A stretch of DNA of 64,000 nt from assembly GCA_001769275.1 (NCBI GenBank), contig MEOQ01000014.1:1-64000 (forward strand). Direction: 5' to 3'. Below, piece after piece: positions 35,735 through 44,077 of this stretch (positions within the stretch are counted from its first letter, which is position 1; each line of letters starts with the position of its first letter). The notes under the pieces are model-generated. The model ran no database searches. It worked only from the letters and a program-made list of their open reading frames with translations, and had not been told where the DNA came from. This DNA is from Bacteroidetes bacterium GWF2_43_63 (GTDB lineage Bacteria > Bacteroidota > Bacteroidia > Bacteroidales > DTU049). The position numbers and the translations under genes were made by a program.

Positions 35735-37153
35735 TTACAACCTGATTTCTTTGCCGAGATAGTAGTCGAGAATTTTTGTGCGGAAAATGAATTCATATTT
35801 CGACTGAAGCATTTCCGATTTAGCTGTTGCAAGTTTATTTTTAGCATCGCTGTAATCAATGGGTGTTGCGAGTCCGACATTGAAACGTTGATCCATATAT
35901 GAAAACGATTCTTCGAGCGCAGCCACCTGTTTTTTCGTTGCTGCATATTTTCGGTATGCACCCGATGCATCGGCATATGCCTGTTGAATTGTTTTCTGTA
36001 AATTCAATTTCTCCTGCTCAAAATTGATGGTGGCCGATTCAATGCTGATCTTTGCCTGACGTACAGCCAGCGTAGTATTCAAGCGGCTGAATATTGGTAT
36101 CGTGAGCTGAAGCCCGACTGATTTATTGATGTTGTCGTTGATCTGATCCTGAAAGGGCGTTGTTTCATACGTGTAATCCAGCGAGGGCATCATTACATAT
36201 TCAGTCAATGATTCACTGGTAAAACCAATCGTGTCAACACCATTGACATTATAACCGGTCATACGCCTGCTGGCTCCGGAATAGCCGGTGCCTAAGGAAG
36301 CGTTGAGCGAAAGTTGCGGATATCTTCCCGCACGGGCAACACCCAGATTGCGCTCTGCAATCTGAACTCTGTATTGTGAAGCCAGCAGCCCCGGCTGATT
36401 CTTCTCAGCAAAGGCATAAACATCGGCAGGATTCATGAGCAAAAACGAACTCGTGTCAAGCGTGCTTATGTCGGGAACAGCTATCTGAAAGCCGCTCACA
36501 TCCTTAAGGTCGAGCATCTGCGCCAGCGTGAGTATGGACATTTCAAGCTGATTCTCTGCGCTTACTAACTGACTTTCTTCGGAGGCCGCCTGCGCTTCGA
36601 TTGTAAGCAAAGCGCCCTGTGAAACTGATCCGGCTGCATACATTTTTCGATTTTTGTCAACCTGTAGTTGTGTTATTTCAAGTTGACTCTCTGCATTATT
36701 GACAAGTTCCATAGCATAAAGAACCTGAAGATAAGCAGTCGCAATGGAGAGCGATATATCATCCGAAGTCTGCTGTGCATCAAGCATGGCAGCTTCTGCT
36801 TCCAGCTGGCTTTTCTTGTATGAGTTTACGAGATTGAATCCGTTGAAAATCGTAACGTTCGCTCCAATATAGAAATTATTTGAACGAACACGGTCTGTTG
36901 CAAATTCATTGGTATACATATCCACCGTGCGTCCATAGTTGTAGGTATGCGTTGCACCGGCCGATACACCGGGGAGAAATGCCGCCTTGTCACGGGTCAG
37001 CGACAGCTTTGCCAATTCGGAATTCAGCTTCTGCAAACGAATAGTGAGATTGTTTTCTCTCGCATACTGAATGCAGGATTCAAGCGTCCAGACCGTCTGT
37101 CCTTCCACTGCGATGGCAGAAAGCAGCAGAAATATCAACAAAAGTCTTTTCAT
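35735..37153 (-). CDS. TolC-like outer-membrane efflux protein
   Basis: The 472-residue protein has a signal peptide ending at about residue 19 (AIAVEGQ). The OEP-family start WTLESCIQYARENNLTIRLQ follows, and two long helical halves, as in TolC trimers that form a channel-tunnel through the outer membrane. The repeat halves begin at about residues 20 and 245. It is the first gene of the minus-strand operon that continues with the adaptor, tsaB and a GT2 gene. The -7 box at 37184-37177 supports transcription from here. Confidence 0.9.
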   Translation of the reverse strand: MKRLLLIFLLLSAIAVEGQTVWTLESCIQYARENNLTIRLQKLNSELAKLSLTRDKAAFLPGVSAGATHTYNYGRTVDMYTNEFATDRVRSNNFYIGANVTIFNGFNLVNSYKKSQLEAEAAMLDAQQTSDDISLSIATAYLQVLYAMELVNNAESQLEITQLQVDKNRKMYAAGSVSQGALLTIEAQAASEESQLVSAENQLEMSILTLAQMLDLKDVSGFQIAVPDISTLDTSSFLLMNPADVYAFAEKNQPGLLASQYRVQIAERNLGVARAGRYPQLSLNASLGTGYSGASRRMTGYNVNGVDTIGFTSESLTEYVMMPSLDYTYETTPFQDQINDNINKSVGLQLTIPIFSRLNTTLAVRQAKISIESATINFEQEKLNLQKTIQQAYADASGAYRKYAATKKQVAALEESFSYMDQRFNVGLATPIDYSDAKNKLATAKSEMLQSKYEFIFRTKILDYYLGKEIRL

Positions 37154-37176
37154 CAGTAGTTCTGTGTTAAGTGTAA

Positions 37177-37184
37177 CAAAAGTA
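37177..37184 (-). promoter_or_regulatory. -7 box of the tolC-hlyD-tsaB-GT2 operon
   Basis: The minus strand reads TACTTTTG, matching TAnnTTTG, about 24 bp before the tolC-like ATG. Confidence 0.5.
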
Positions 37185-37277
37185 CGAAATTAGGTGGTTA
37201 TTCGTGTATGTTTCAAAATAATTATACAAAATCGGGTAGAAAAGAGCCTTGCGGCATAGGGCATGCGGCATGCGGCA

Positions 37278-37765
37278 CACCCAACATTCTGTCGTCCGCA
37301 AGACATGGATTTGCAAATGGGAGCGGACACGGAATCGTTGGGTGCCAGGACTTTTCCCGCTGACGATTCCAGGTCAGCATGCTATGTGATCAGCCTAAAT
37401 TGGCTGACGCTAAAAAAATGGTAGCGAAGCCAAGCTGTTGGTCGCTGAAATCCGCTCTGCACCGACGATTTCACGTCAGCAATGCTTCGATGTAAACCTG
37501 TTCTTGCTGACGGTAGAATGTCGGGGATCACCCAACATTCTGTCGTCCGCGTGACTTTGAATTATGCAGAGGAGCGGACACGGAATCGTTGGGTGCCAGG
37601 ACTTTTCCCGCTGACGATTCCAGGTCAGCATGCTGTGATGTCAACCTTCTCTTGCTGACGCTAAAATGTCAGCAATTACCAAGCTGTTGTGGGCTGAAAT
37701 CCTCACTGCAACGACGATCCCATATCCTCGGTTCAGTCGGACGATGGGATATCGTTGGGTGATTT
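37278..37765. repeat. Tandem array of imperfect hairpins, two ~250-bp units
   Basis: CACCCAACATTCTGTCGTCCGC occurs at 37278 and 37529 (251 bp apart). Each copy is followed by AGCGGACACGGAATCGTTGG and CCCGCTGACGATTCCAGGTC. In each unit the first arm pairs with GCGGACACGGAATCGTTGGG, and GGAATCGT pairs with ACGATTCC. The array ends with a hairpin whose arms are at about 37711-37728 and 37740-37760. The cores ATTC..TCGTCCG and GGAATCGTTG...ACGATTCC are shared with the elements at 10780 and 17692, so this is a diverged relative without their terminal repeats. It fills the gap 37154-37811 together with two flanking -7 boxes. Confidence 0.65.
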
Positions 37766-37785
37766 TCATAACCACGGATTTTCAT

Positions 37786-37793
37786 TACATTTG
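37786..37793 (+). promoter_or_regulatory. -7 box of the M1 peptidase gene
   Basis: TACATTTG matches TAnnTTTG, 18 bp before the ATG. No -33 TTTG at the usual spacing; the upstream side is occupied by the hairpin array. Confidence 0.45.
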
Positions 37794-37811
37794 CTTTGCA
37801 AAAAATGAAAT

Positions 37812-40160
37812 ATGAAAACTTTCTTCATAGCGTTTCTGACGATCATCTGCTCAATTGCTGCATCAGCACAACAAAAATCGCCCGGCAGCGATAGTATTGA
37901 TGTGATCAGATATTCCATCAATATTGATACGGTTAACATTGCCGGGCAGCAGATTTACGGTTACACCGATGTGTATTTTCAACCGAAAGTGAACAATTTG
38001 CAATTCATTCCGCTCGATCTGCTGGAACTAATTGTTGACAGCGTGTTTCTCGAATCAGCACTAAACACAACATGGACCTACAACGACACGCTGCTCATGA
38101 TCCAGAGCCCGGTGCCAATGGCCATTAATGATACGCTGCATCTTAAAATTTATTATCACGGTCATCCGGTCATTGATCCCAGCGGCTGGGGTGGTTTTTA
38201 TTTCCAGAGTCCCTATGCCTACAATCTTGGGGTAGGATTCGAAGACAACCCCCACAACTACGGACGCGTCTGGTTCCCATGCATTGATGATTTCACCGAT
38301 AAGGCACTGTATGAATTGTATGTTCTGACCGATACCAATCAGATGGCCGTGTGCGGTGGAATGCTGCAGGATACAACACATCTGGAGTCTGGCGATCTGA
38401 TCGCATGGCATTGGGTAATGTCTGAGCCGGTTCCAACCTATATCGTTTCAATTGCTGTTGGGCCCTACGTTTGCGTGACTGACACCTTTGCCGGCGTCAA
38501 CGGGAATATTCCGATTGATATTTATGTTGCATCGTCTTATGTTGCCAAAGTTCCAGGCACATTTGTCAATCTCAAAAATATTCTGACAGCCTACGAAAAC
38601 CGCTTTGGGCCTTACATGTGGGAGCGCGTAGGGTATGTTGGAGTTCCATTCAATGCGGGTGCCATGGAACATGCCATGAATATTGCACTGCCCAATGCCA
38701 GCATTACAGGCAACACAGCCAACGAATCGCTATGCGCCCATGAACTTTCACACCATTGGTTCGGGGATCTGGTGACGTGTGCCACACCCGAAGAAATGTG
38801 GATAAATGAGGGCTGGGCTGTTTTTAGTGAATTTATAATGAAAGAAAGTATATACGGAGTGCCCGCTATGCAGGAATACATCCGCAATGTACACGCCTCT
38901 GTGCTTAGAACAGCTCATGTTGATGATGGTGGTTTTTATCCGGTAGGCAATGTCCCGCACAATATCACGTACGGCACAACGGTGTACGACAAAGGCGCTC
39001 TGGTGGCGCATACCCTGAGAAACTATATTGGCGATTCCTTGTTTTTTCCAGCATTGAAAGTTTATTTCGATAGTCTGAAATATGGTAATGCCAGTAATAA
39101 TCAATTGCGCGACATTCTCAGCGACGAAACAGGCATTGATCTGACCGACTTTTTCGACGCCTGGGTGCTGCGTGAAGGATTTCCGCATTTCGATGTTGAT
39201 TCCATGCATGTAGCGCCAGCCGGAGCAAATTCAACAGTGACTGTATATTTGCGTCAGAAACTCTACGGAACCACACAGTTTGCCAACAGCAACCGCGTGG
39301 AACTGACATTTATGGATTCGCTGTGGAACACACACACCGTCACCGCCAGCTTCTCGGGCCAGAGCGGCACCGATGTGTTTACGGTTCCTTTTGCTCCTTC
39401 TGTTGTAATTGTTGACATGGATGAAAAAACTGCGGATGCAATTGTCAGCTATAACAAAATCATTACTGCGCCATCCACCGCTGTATTCAACTATGCTTTC
39501 GTTGATATTGTTGTAAATAGTCTTTCAGACAGCATTTTTGTCAGAGCTGAACACCACAAGGCTGCCCCGGATCCGCTTGTTTCAAATCCTGAAATTTTCC
39601 GTCTTTCGCAAAGCCGCTATTGGCGCGTTACGGGGATGATTCCGGAAGAAACAGACTATCAGCTGAAATTCGACTATAATCGCACTAGCAACTTTTATGA
39701 CATAGAGTTACTGCCTGATAATGATTGCGTAGATTCGCTTGTGCTCGTCTATCGGCCCGGCCCGGGATTCGATTGGCAAATTTTCCCCTTCACAAAATCA
39801 GGAAACGACTACGCCGGCATGTTGACTACTGCTTATGGCCGCACAGGTGAATATGCACTAGCTGTCGGCGAACCCTTTCAAAGCGGAGTTTCTGAAAATG
39901 AGGGCACCCTGAAATTGAAATTATTTCCAAATCCATGCTCAGGCCTTCTTCAAATTGAAAATATTCCGGAAAGCTGTGCTGAACTCATCATCAGAGATTT
40001 CAACGGCAAGCTTTTGCTTAGACAATCTGTACCAAATGACGCGGCTTCAGCCAGCATCGATATTCGCAGCCTGGCTGCCGGAGAATACCTTGTCAGCTCA
40101 ATCAGCCATGATGGCAAAGTGGAGTCGTGCTCGACCTTAACGGTTATCGGTGCGAAGTAG
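37812..40160 (+). CDS. Secreted M1-family aminopeptidase with T9SS sorting domain
   Basis: The 782-residue protein is a zinc aminopeptidase of the gluzincin M1 family. It has a signal peptide ending IAASAQ (about residue 20). The aminopeptidase motif GAMEHAMN lies near residue 283. The zinc site HELSHHWFGD (about 309) has its third ligand Glu in WINEGWAVF (about 331). A possible catalytic Tyr is in TTVYDKGALV. From about residue 700 to the end is a T9SS type A sorting domain (KLFPNPCSGLLQIENI ... SLAAGEYLVSS). It should therefore cross the outer membrane through the T9SS encoded at the window's start and be released or anchored at the surface. Confidence 0.92.
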   Translation: MKTFFIAFLTIICSIAASAQQKSPGSDSIDVIRYSINIDTVNIAGQQIYGYTDVYFQPKVNNLQFIPLDLLELIVDSVFLESALNTTWTYNDTLLMIQSPVPMAINDTLHLKIYYHGHPVIDPSGWGGFYFQSPYAYNLGVGFEDNPHNYGRVWFPCIDDFTDKALYELYVLTDTNQMAVCGGMLQDTTHLESGDLIAWHWVMSEPVPTYIVSIAVGPYVCVTDTFAGVNGNIPIDIYVASSYVAKVPGTFVNLKNILTAYENRFGPYMWERVGYVGVPFNAGAMEHAMNIALPNASITGNTANESLCAHELSHHWFGDLVTCATPEEMWINEGWAVFSEFIMKESIYGVPAMQEYIRNVHASVLRTAHVDDGGFYPVGNVPHNITYGTTVYDKGALVAHTLRNYIGDSLFFPALKVYFDSLKYGNASNNQLRDILSDETGIDLTDFFDAWVLREGFPHFDVDSMHVAPAGANSTVTVYLRQKLYGTTQFANSNRVELTFMDSLWNTHTVTASFSGQSGTDVFTVPFAPSVVIVDMDEKTADAIVSYNKIITAPSTAVFNYAFVDIVVNSLSDSIFVRAEHHKAAPDPLVSNPEIFRLSQSRYWRVTGMIPEETDYQLKFDYNRTSNFYDIELLPDNDCVDSLVLVYRPGPGFDWQIFPFTKSGNDYAGMLTTAYGRTGEYALAVGEPFQSGVSENEGTLKLKLFPNPCSGLLQIENIPESCAELIIRDFNGKLLLRQSVPNDAASASIDIRSLAAGEYLVSSISHDGKVESCSTLTVIGAK

Positions 40161-40169
40161 TTGTGAGTA

Positions 40170-41060
40170 TCACTCAGCCTTTTCAGAGAAAGGTTTGAAA
40201 CCGTTTCCGACAATTTCGTTGGCATCGATGACCGTCATAAAGGCATTTGGATCAACTTGTCGGATATAATCCTGCAAAATGGCCACTTCGCGACGGTTAA
40301 CAACTGTGTAAATCATATCCTTCTCCTCACCGGAGTACATCCCTTTTGCTTTGATAAAAGTCCCGCCCCGATTAAGATCTACCAGGATTTTATTGCTGAC
40401 TTCGTCAGGCTTGTCTGTAATAATCATACAGGTCTTGTCATAGCTAACACCCTGAATTACAGCATCGACCACTTTGCCCGTGATAAAAATAACTATCCAG
40501 CTGTAGAGGGGAATCTTCCAGTCGTCGAAAGCCACCAGGCTGATCATTACAATGGCGGCATCCACTGCGATCATCAACTGTCCAATCGGAATTTTGGTGT
40601 ATTTGTTCAAAATCATGGCAATGATATCGCTTCCACCCGAGCTGGCTTTTGACTTAAAAATAAGACCGAGACCAAACCCGATGAGTAAGCCGCCAAAAAT
40701 GGCAGACAACAGCGGATCACCTTCAACCAGAGGCTCATATCCCCAGGTGAATTCAAGCAGCGAAATCCAGCCCGACAACAGAACAAATCCAACTACGGTT
40801 TTAGCTCCAAACTTTGGCCCTAGAATCTTTATTGCAATGATTGTCAACGGAATATCAATCAATATCCCCACCAATCCAATGGGGGTATTTATTAAATAAT
40901 GAAGTACAATAGCAACACCATACACCCCGCCCGGAGCCAGCTTATAAGGCGAAATAAACAGCACAAAACCCGCTGCCATAATGAATGAACCTATAATAAT
41001 CAGCAGGTAAACACGAAACCATTCCGCTGAAAGGAATTTTTCTTGAGTGATGTAAGACAT
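40170..41060 (-). CDS. YitT-family membrane protein with DUF2179
   Basis: The start at 41060 gives a 296-residue protein. Five or six membrane helices (about residues 15-200) are followed by a cytoplasmic DUF2179 domain (MIITDKPDEVSNKILVDLNRGGTFIKAKG...). Family signatures include ISPYKLAPGGVYGVAIVLHY and KASSGGSDIIAMIL. The function is unknown; export of a small molecule has been suggested for some relatives. An earlier ATG at 41078 lies inside the -7 box TAATTTTG (41083-41076), so I prefer the ATG at 41060. The stop is 10 bp from the end of the convergent M1 peptidase gene. Confidence 0.88.
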   Translation of the reverse strand: MSYITQEKFLSAEWFRVYLLIIIGSFIMAAGFVLFISPYKLAPGGVYGVAIVLHYLINTPIGLVGILIDIPLTIIAIKILGPKFGAKTVVGFVLLSGWISLLEFTWGYEPLVEGDPLLSAIFGGLLIGFGLGLIFKSKASSGGSDIIAMILNKYTKIPIGQLMIAVDAAIVMISLVAFDDWKIPLYSWIVIFITGKVVDAVIQGVSYDKTCMIITDKPDEVSNKILVDLNRGGTFIKAKGMYSGEEKDMIYTVVNRREVAILQDYIRQVDPNAFMTVIDANEIVGNGFKPFSEKAE

Positions 41061-41075
41061 GGTGGAAATTTTCCG

Positions 41076-41083
41076 CAAAATTA
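41076..41083 (-). promoter_or_regulatory. -7 box of the yitT-like gene
   Basis: The minus strand reads TAATTTTG. Its position excludes the upstream ATG at 41078 as the start if this promoter is used. Confidence 0.5.
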
Positions 41084-41197
41084 GCCCTTATATTCATGAT
41101 AGGCAACGGGTATAAATTGATTTAAGAATTTTCTCAGCCAATTCCTCTGACAATCAACATGGTTCGTATACTATTTTCCAGTTTTTTTCGTTATTAA

Positions 41198-41228
41198 TTG
41201 ACTTTCGCTTTTTGCGAATGTATCTTTG
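41198..41228 (+). promoter_or_regulatory. queA promoter
   Basis: TTG at 41198-41200, a 20-bp spacer and TATCTTTG at 41221-41228 match the Bacteroidota promoter; the queA ATG follows 21 bp later. Confidence 0.6.
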
Positions 41229-41248
41229 TAAAAAATTATTACTACTAG

Positions 41249-42298
41249 ATGAAACTATCTGACTTTAAATTTGACTTGCCGCAGGAGTTAATTGCGAATT
41301 TTCCTTCAAAAAACAGAGATGAGAGCCGCCTGATGGTTCTGGACCGGAAGACCGGAACAATTCAGCACAAAAAATTCAACGATATTCTCAAGTATTTCGG
41401 TGACGGCGACCTGATGATTATCAACAACACAAAGGTGTTTCCCGCCCGCCTGTATGGCCGGAAGGAAAAAACCGGTGCCGTTATCGAAGTGTTTTTACTT
41501 CGCGAACTTAATGCAGAATCCAAACTCTGGGATGTATTGGTTGATCCTGCCCGAAAAATCAGAATCGGCAACAAACTCTATTTCGGCGAAAACGATGAAC
41601 TCGTTGCTGAAGTTATTGACAACACAACTTCACGTGGGCGAACCCTGAGGTTTCTGACCGATATGGAACACGATAAATTCAAGGATTTACTGAAAAACAT
41701 GGGTGAACCACCCCTGCCAAAACTCATCAACCGTCCGGTTATCGAAGATGATAAAGACCGCTATCAAACAATTTATGCAAAACATGAAGGGGCTGTTGCT
41801 GCACCAACTGCAGGCCTCCACTTTTCGCGTGAGCTGATGAAACGTCTCGAAATCAAAGGCGTCGATTTTGCAGAAATTACGCTGCATGCAGGGCTGGGGA
41901 ATTTCAGAGCCATTGAGGTCGAAGACTTGTCAAAACACAAAATGGATTCTGAAGAATTTGCCATAGACGAAAGAACGGCAAATAAAGTGAATGAAATTAA
42001 AGAAAGCAAAGGCAAAATATGCGCTGTTGGAACAACTTCCATGCGCGCAATCGAATCAAGTGTTACTATAAACGGACACCTGAAACCTTTCAAGGGCTGG
42101 ACCAATAAATTCATTTTTCCGCCCTATGATTTCAGCGTTGCTGATGCAATGATTACCAACTTCCATTTGCCTATGTCATCGCTGATGATGATGGTGGCTG
42201 CATTTGCCGGTTATCCATTTCTGATTGAAGCCTACAAAGTTGCTGTAAAGGAAAAATACCAATTCTTCACCTACGGTGATGCGATGCTGATCATTTAA
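41249..42298 (+). CDS. queA: S-adenosylmethionine:tRNA ribosyltransferase-isomerase
   Basis: QueA transfers and rearranges the ribosyl part of SAM onto preQ1 in tRNA to give epoxyqueuosine at the wobble position of GUN anticodons. The 349-residue protein starts [20 protein letters not shown]. It has the family marks [48 protein letters not shown] and [12 protein letters not shown]. ispD begins on the last base of the queA stop codon, so the two are translationally coupled. No preQ1 riboswitch motif was seen in the 188-bp region upstream. Confidence 0.96.
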   Translation: MKLSDFKFDLPQELIANFPSKNRDESRLMVLDRKTGTIQHKKFNDILKYFGDGDLMIINNTKVFPARLYGRKEKTGAVIEVFLLRELNAESKLWDVLVDPARKIRIGNKLYFGENDELVAEVIDNTTSRGRTLRFLTDMEHDKFKDLLKNMGEPPLPKLINRPVIEDDKDRYQTIYAKHEGAVAAPTAGLHFSRELMKRLEIKGVDFAEITLHAGLGNFRAIEVEDLSKHKMDSEEFAIDERTANKVNEIKESKGKICAVGTTSMRAIESSVTINGHLKPFKGWTNKFIFPPYDFSVADAMITNFHLPMSSLMMMVAAFAGYPFLIEAYKVAVKEKYQFFTYGDAMLII

Positions 42299-42975
42299 TG
42301 GCTAAACCATTTCATATCATTGTGGTGGCTGGTGGCAGCGGAAAGCGCATGAATTCTGCTATGCCTAAACAATTTTTGAAAATCAACGGGATACCTGTAA
42401 TTGCTGTTACATTCAACAGAATGAATGCAGTCATTCCGGGATGCCGTTTTACAGTTGTAATTGCTGAACGCGATCTGAAATACTGGAACGATTGCAGCAA
42501 TTACATCTCTTTTCATAGTAGCATAAACATTGCGTTTGGAGGACCTGAGCGATTTCACTCGGTCCGGAGCGGCCTGGCATTTGTCAGGAACGATGAAGTG
42601 GTTGCTATCCACGATGCCGTCAGACCCCTCTTTACTGGCGATGTCATCCGGCAAGGGTTTATGGTGGCCGAAAAATCCGGATCAGCCATTCCAGTTATTC
42701 CACTGAGTGAATCAATCCGGGAAATAAATGGGGGCCTTTCCAAATCGGCCGACCGCAGCCGTTTTCGTCTTTGTCAGACTCCTCAGTTCTTTCAGGCAAC
42801 GCTGTTGCTCGATGCCTACCGGCAATCCTACACCCAGTCATTCACCGACGACGCTTCGGTAGTTGAATCCAGCGGTTATCCCATAAGAATTATTGAAGGT
42901 AATCCGGAGAATATAAAAATTACTACGCCTGCTGACTTGAAATTTGCAGAGGCGATTTTGCCAGGTCTTACCTGA
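42298..42975 (+). CDS. ispD: 2-C-methyl-D-erythritol 4-phosphate cytidylyltransferase
   Basis: IspD joins CTP to methylerythritol phosphate in the non-mevalonate isoprenoid pathway. The nucleotide-binding loop VAGGSGKRMNSAMPKQFLKI is at residues 10-29. Other marks are HDAVRPLF (about 103-110), the LCQTPQFFQ block, the TDDASVVE block and NIKITTPADL near the end. Length is 225 residues. The ATG overlaps the queA stop by one base. The last 8 bp overlap the convergent glycosyltransferase gene. Confidence 0.95.
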   Translation: MAKPFHIIVVAGGSGKRMNSAMPKQFLKINGIPVIAVTFNRMNAVIPGCRFTVVIAERDLKYWNDCSNYISFHSSINIAFGGPERFHSVRSGLAFVRNDEVVAIHDAVRPLFTGDVIRQGFMVAEKSGSAIPVIPLSESIREINGGLSKSADRSRFRLCQTPQFFQATLLLDAYRQSYTQSFTDDASVVESSGYPIRIIEGNPENIKITTPADLKFAEAILPGLT

Positions 42976-44077
42976 TTTCTCTTCCCTTCCAGACTTTGTT
43001 TTTATGCAGCAACATTGTGATGCCGATTGTAAGTAAAAAAAACGGATACAAAAGGGGTAAGATAAAAAACGGAATAATTTTCACCGGTGCTTTCCAGCTG
43101 AATGCCGCTGAAAACAACACAAGCGCATCACCCATAATTTTCAAAGCTATACCTGGCACGATGAAAAACCGAAGGTCTGGAAAAATAAAAAATAAAACAA
43201 GCGCTGCTACCAAAGCGGCATTTGATAATGCAACCAGGGAGCCAATCAGAAACGGGAGTAACCCCGAATAACCGCGCGATTTTCCGGCCCAGCGAACACG
43301 CTGCAACACCCATGATTTAATGCTGTTGCAGGGCTTTGTAATCACTGCTGCGCCGGCATTGTTGCAGAAACCTGTTGCTTTTGTTCCGAATTTTTTTTGA
43401 ATATGCTGCAGAAAAAAAACATCATCTCCACACTTAAACCCGGCACCCACAGCCGATTTATAGAAATCTGAAAAATCGTTTTTCCAAAATATCATATTGG
43501 CGCCCGATGCCTGAAACATCAAACCCTGTTCGGCTGCACCAGCTCCAACACCAACAAGGAAGAGGGATTCAGCATATTCTGCTGCATTTCTGAATCCGGA
43601 AGATTGTGTGATTACCGGACCTGAAATAAGTTTTTTCTTGTCACTGAATTTTGAATACAAGCTTGCAGCCCAGTCACAGTCAACAATACAATCAGCATCT
43701 GTTGTAAGAATGACATCAGTATCTGCGGCCGCGATTCCTTTCATAATGGCTGCCCGCTTTCCGGTTTCATCACGACCGTTTGAAAGACCAACTACGAGCG
43801 GGTTTTCGCGAGCTAATGACTGAATTATATTTAGTGTCTCATCTTCAGAATGATCATCGACTACTATAATAGCTGCCGGTGTTATACTTTGCCGGAGTAC
43901 GGACTGAATGCAGGCTCTGATGGATTCAGCTTCGTTGCGTGCAGCAATAATAACCGTGTACTTGAACCCTTTTTTTTCAACCAATTCATTTGATCCTGCC
44001 ATGATCCCAATAGCGAAAACCGCTTCAATAAAAGAGAATAGCGCAATTACCCCAATAATTATCAATACAGCTGTCAT
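42968..44077 (-). CDS. Membrane glycosyltransferase family 2 (CrtQ/ceramide glucosyltransferase-like)
   Basis: The 369-residue protein has one N-terminal helix (about residues 2-25) and a GT-A domain (YTVIIAARNEAESIRACIQ, IIVVDDHSEDET, metal-binding LTTDADCIVD, FKCGDDVFFLQH). The acceptor motif VLQRVRWAGKSRGYSG (QxxRW type) is followed by three or four C-terminal helices. This architecture is usual for enzymes that glycosylate lipids or carotenoids. The start overlaps the end of the flippase-like gene by 4 bp (ATGA), so the two are coupled. Confidence 0.85.
   Translation of the reverse strand: MTAVLIIIGVIALFSFIEAVFAIGIMAGSNELVEKKGFKYTVIIAARNEAESIRACIQSVLRQSITPAAIIVVDDHSEDETLNIIQSLARENPLVVGLSNGRDETGKRAAIMKGIAAADTDVILTTDADCIVDCDWAASLYSKFSDKKKLISGPVITQSSGFRNAAEYAESLFLVGVGAGAAEQGLMFQASGANMIFWKNDFSDFYKSAVGAGFKCGDDVFFLQHIQKKFGTKATGFCNNAGAAVITKPCNSIKSWVLQRVRWAGKSRGYSGLLPFLIGSLVALSNAALVAALVLFFIFPDLRFFIVPGIALKIMGDALVLFSAAFSWKAPVKIIPFFILPLLYPFFLLTIGITMLLHKNKVWKGREIR

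Noticed and set aside
37278-37600. Possible CRISPR array from repeated ~22-bp blocks
   Set aside because: Only two copies 251 bp apart, with internal hairpins and no uniform spacers, and no cas genes in the window.
41079-41248. preQ1 riboswitch ahead of queA
   Set aside because: No pseudoknot or preQ1 aptamer pattern was visible; the region holds an ordinary promoter.
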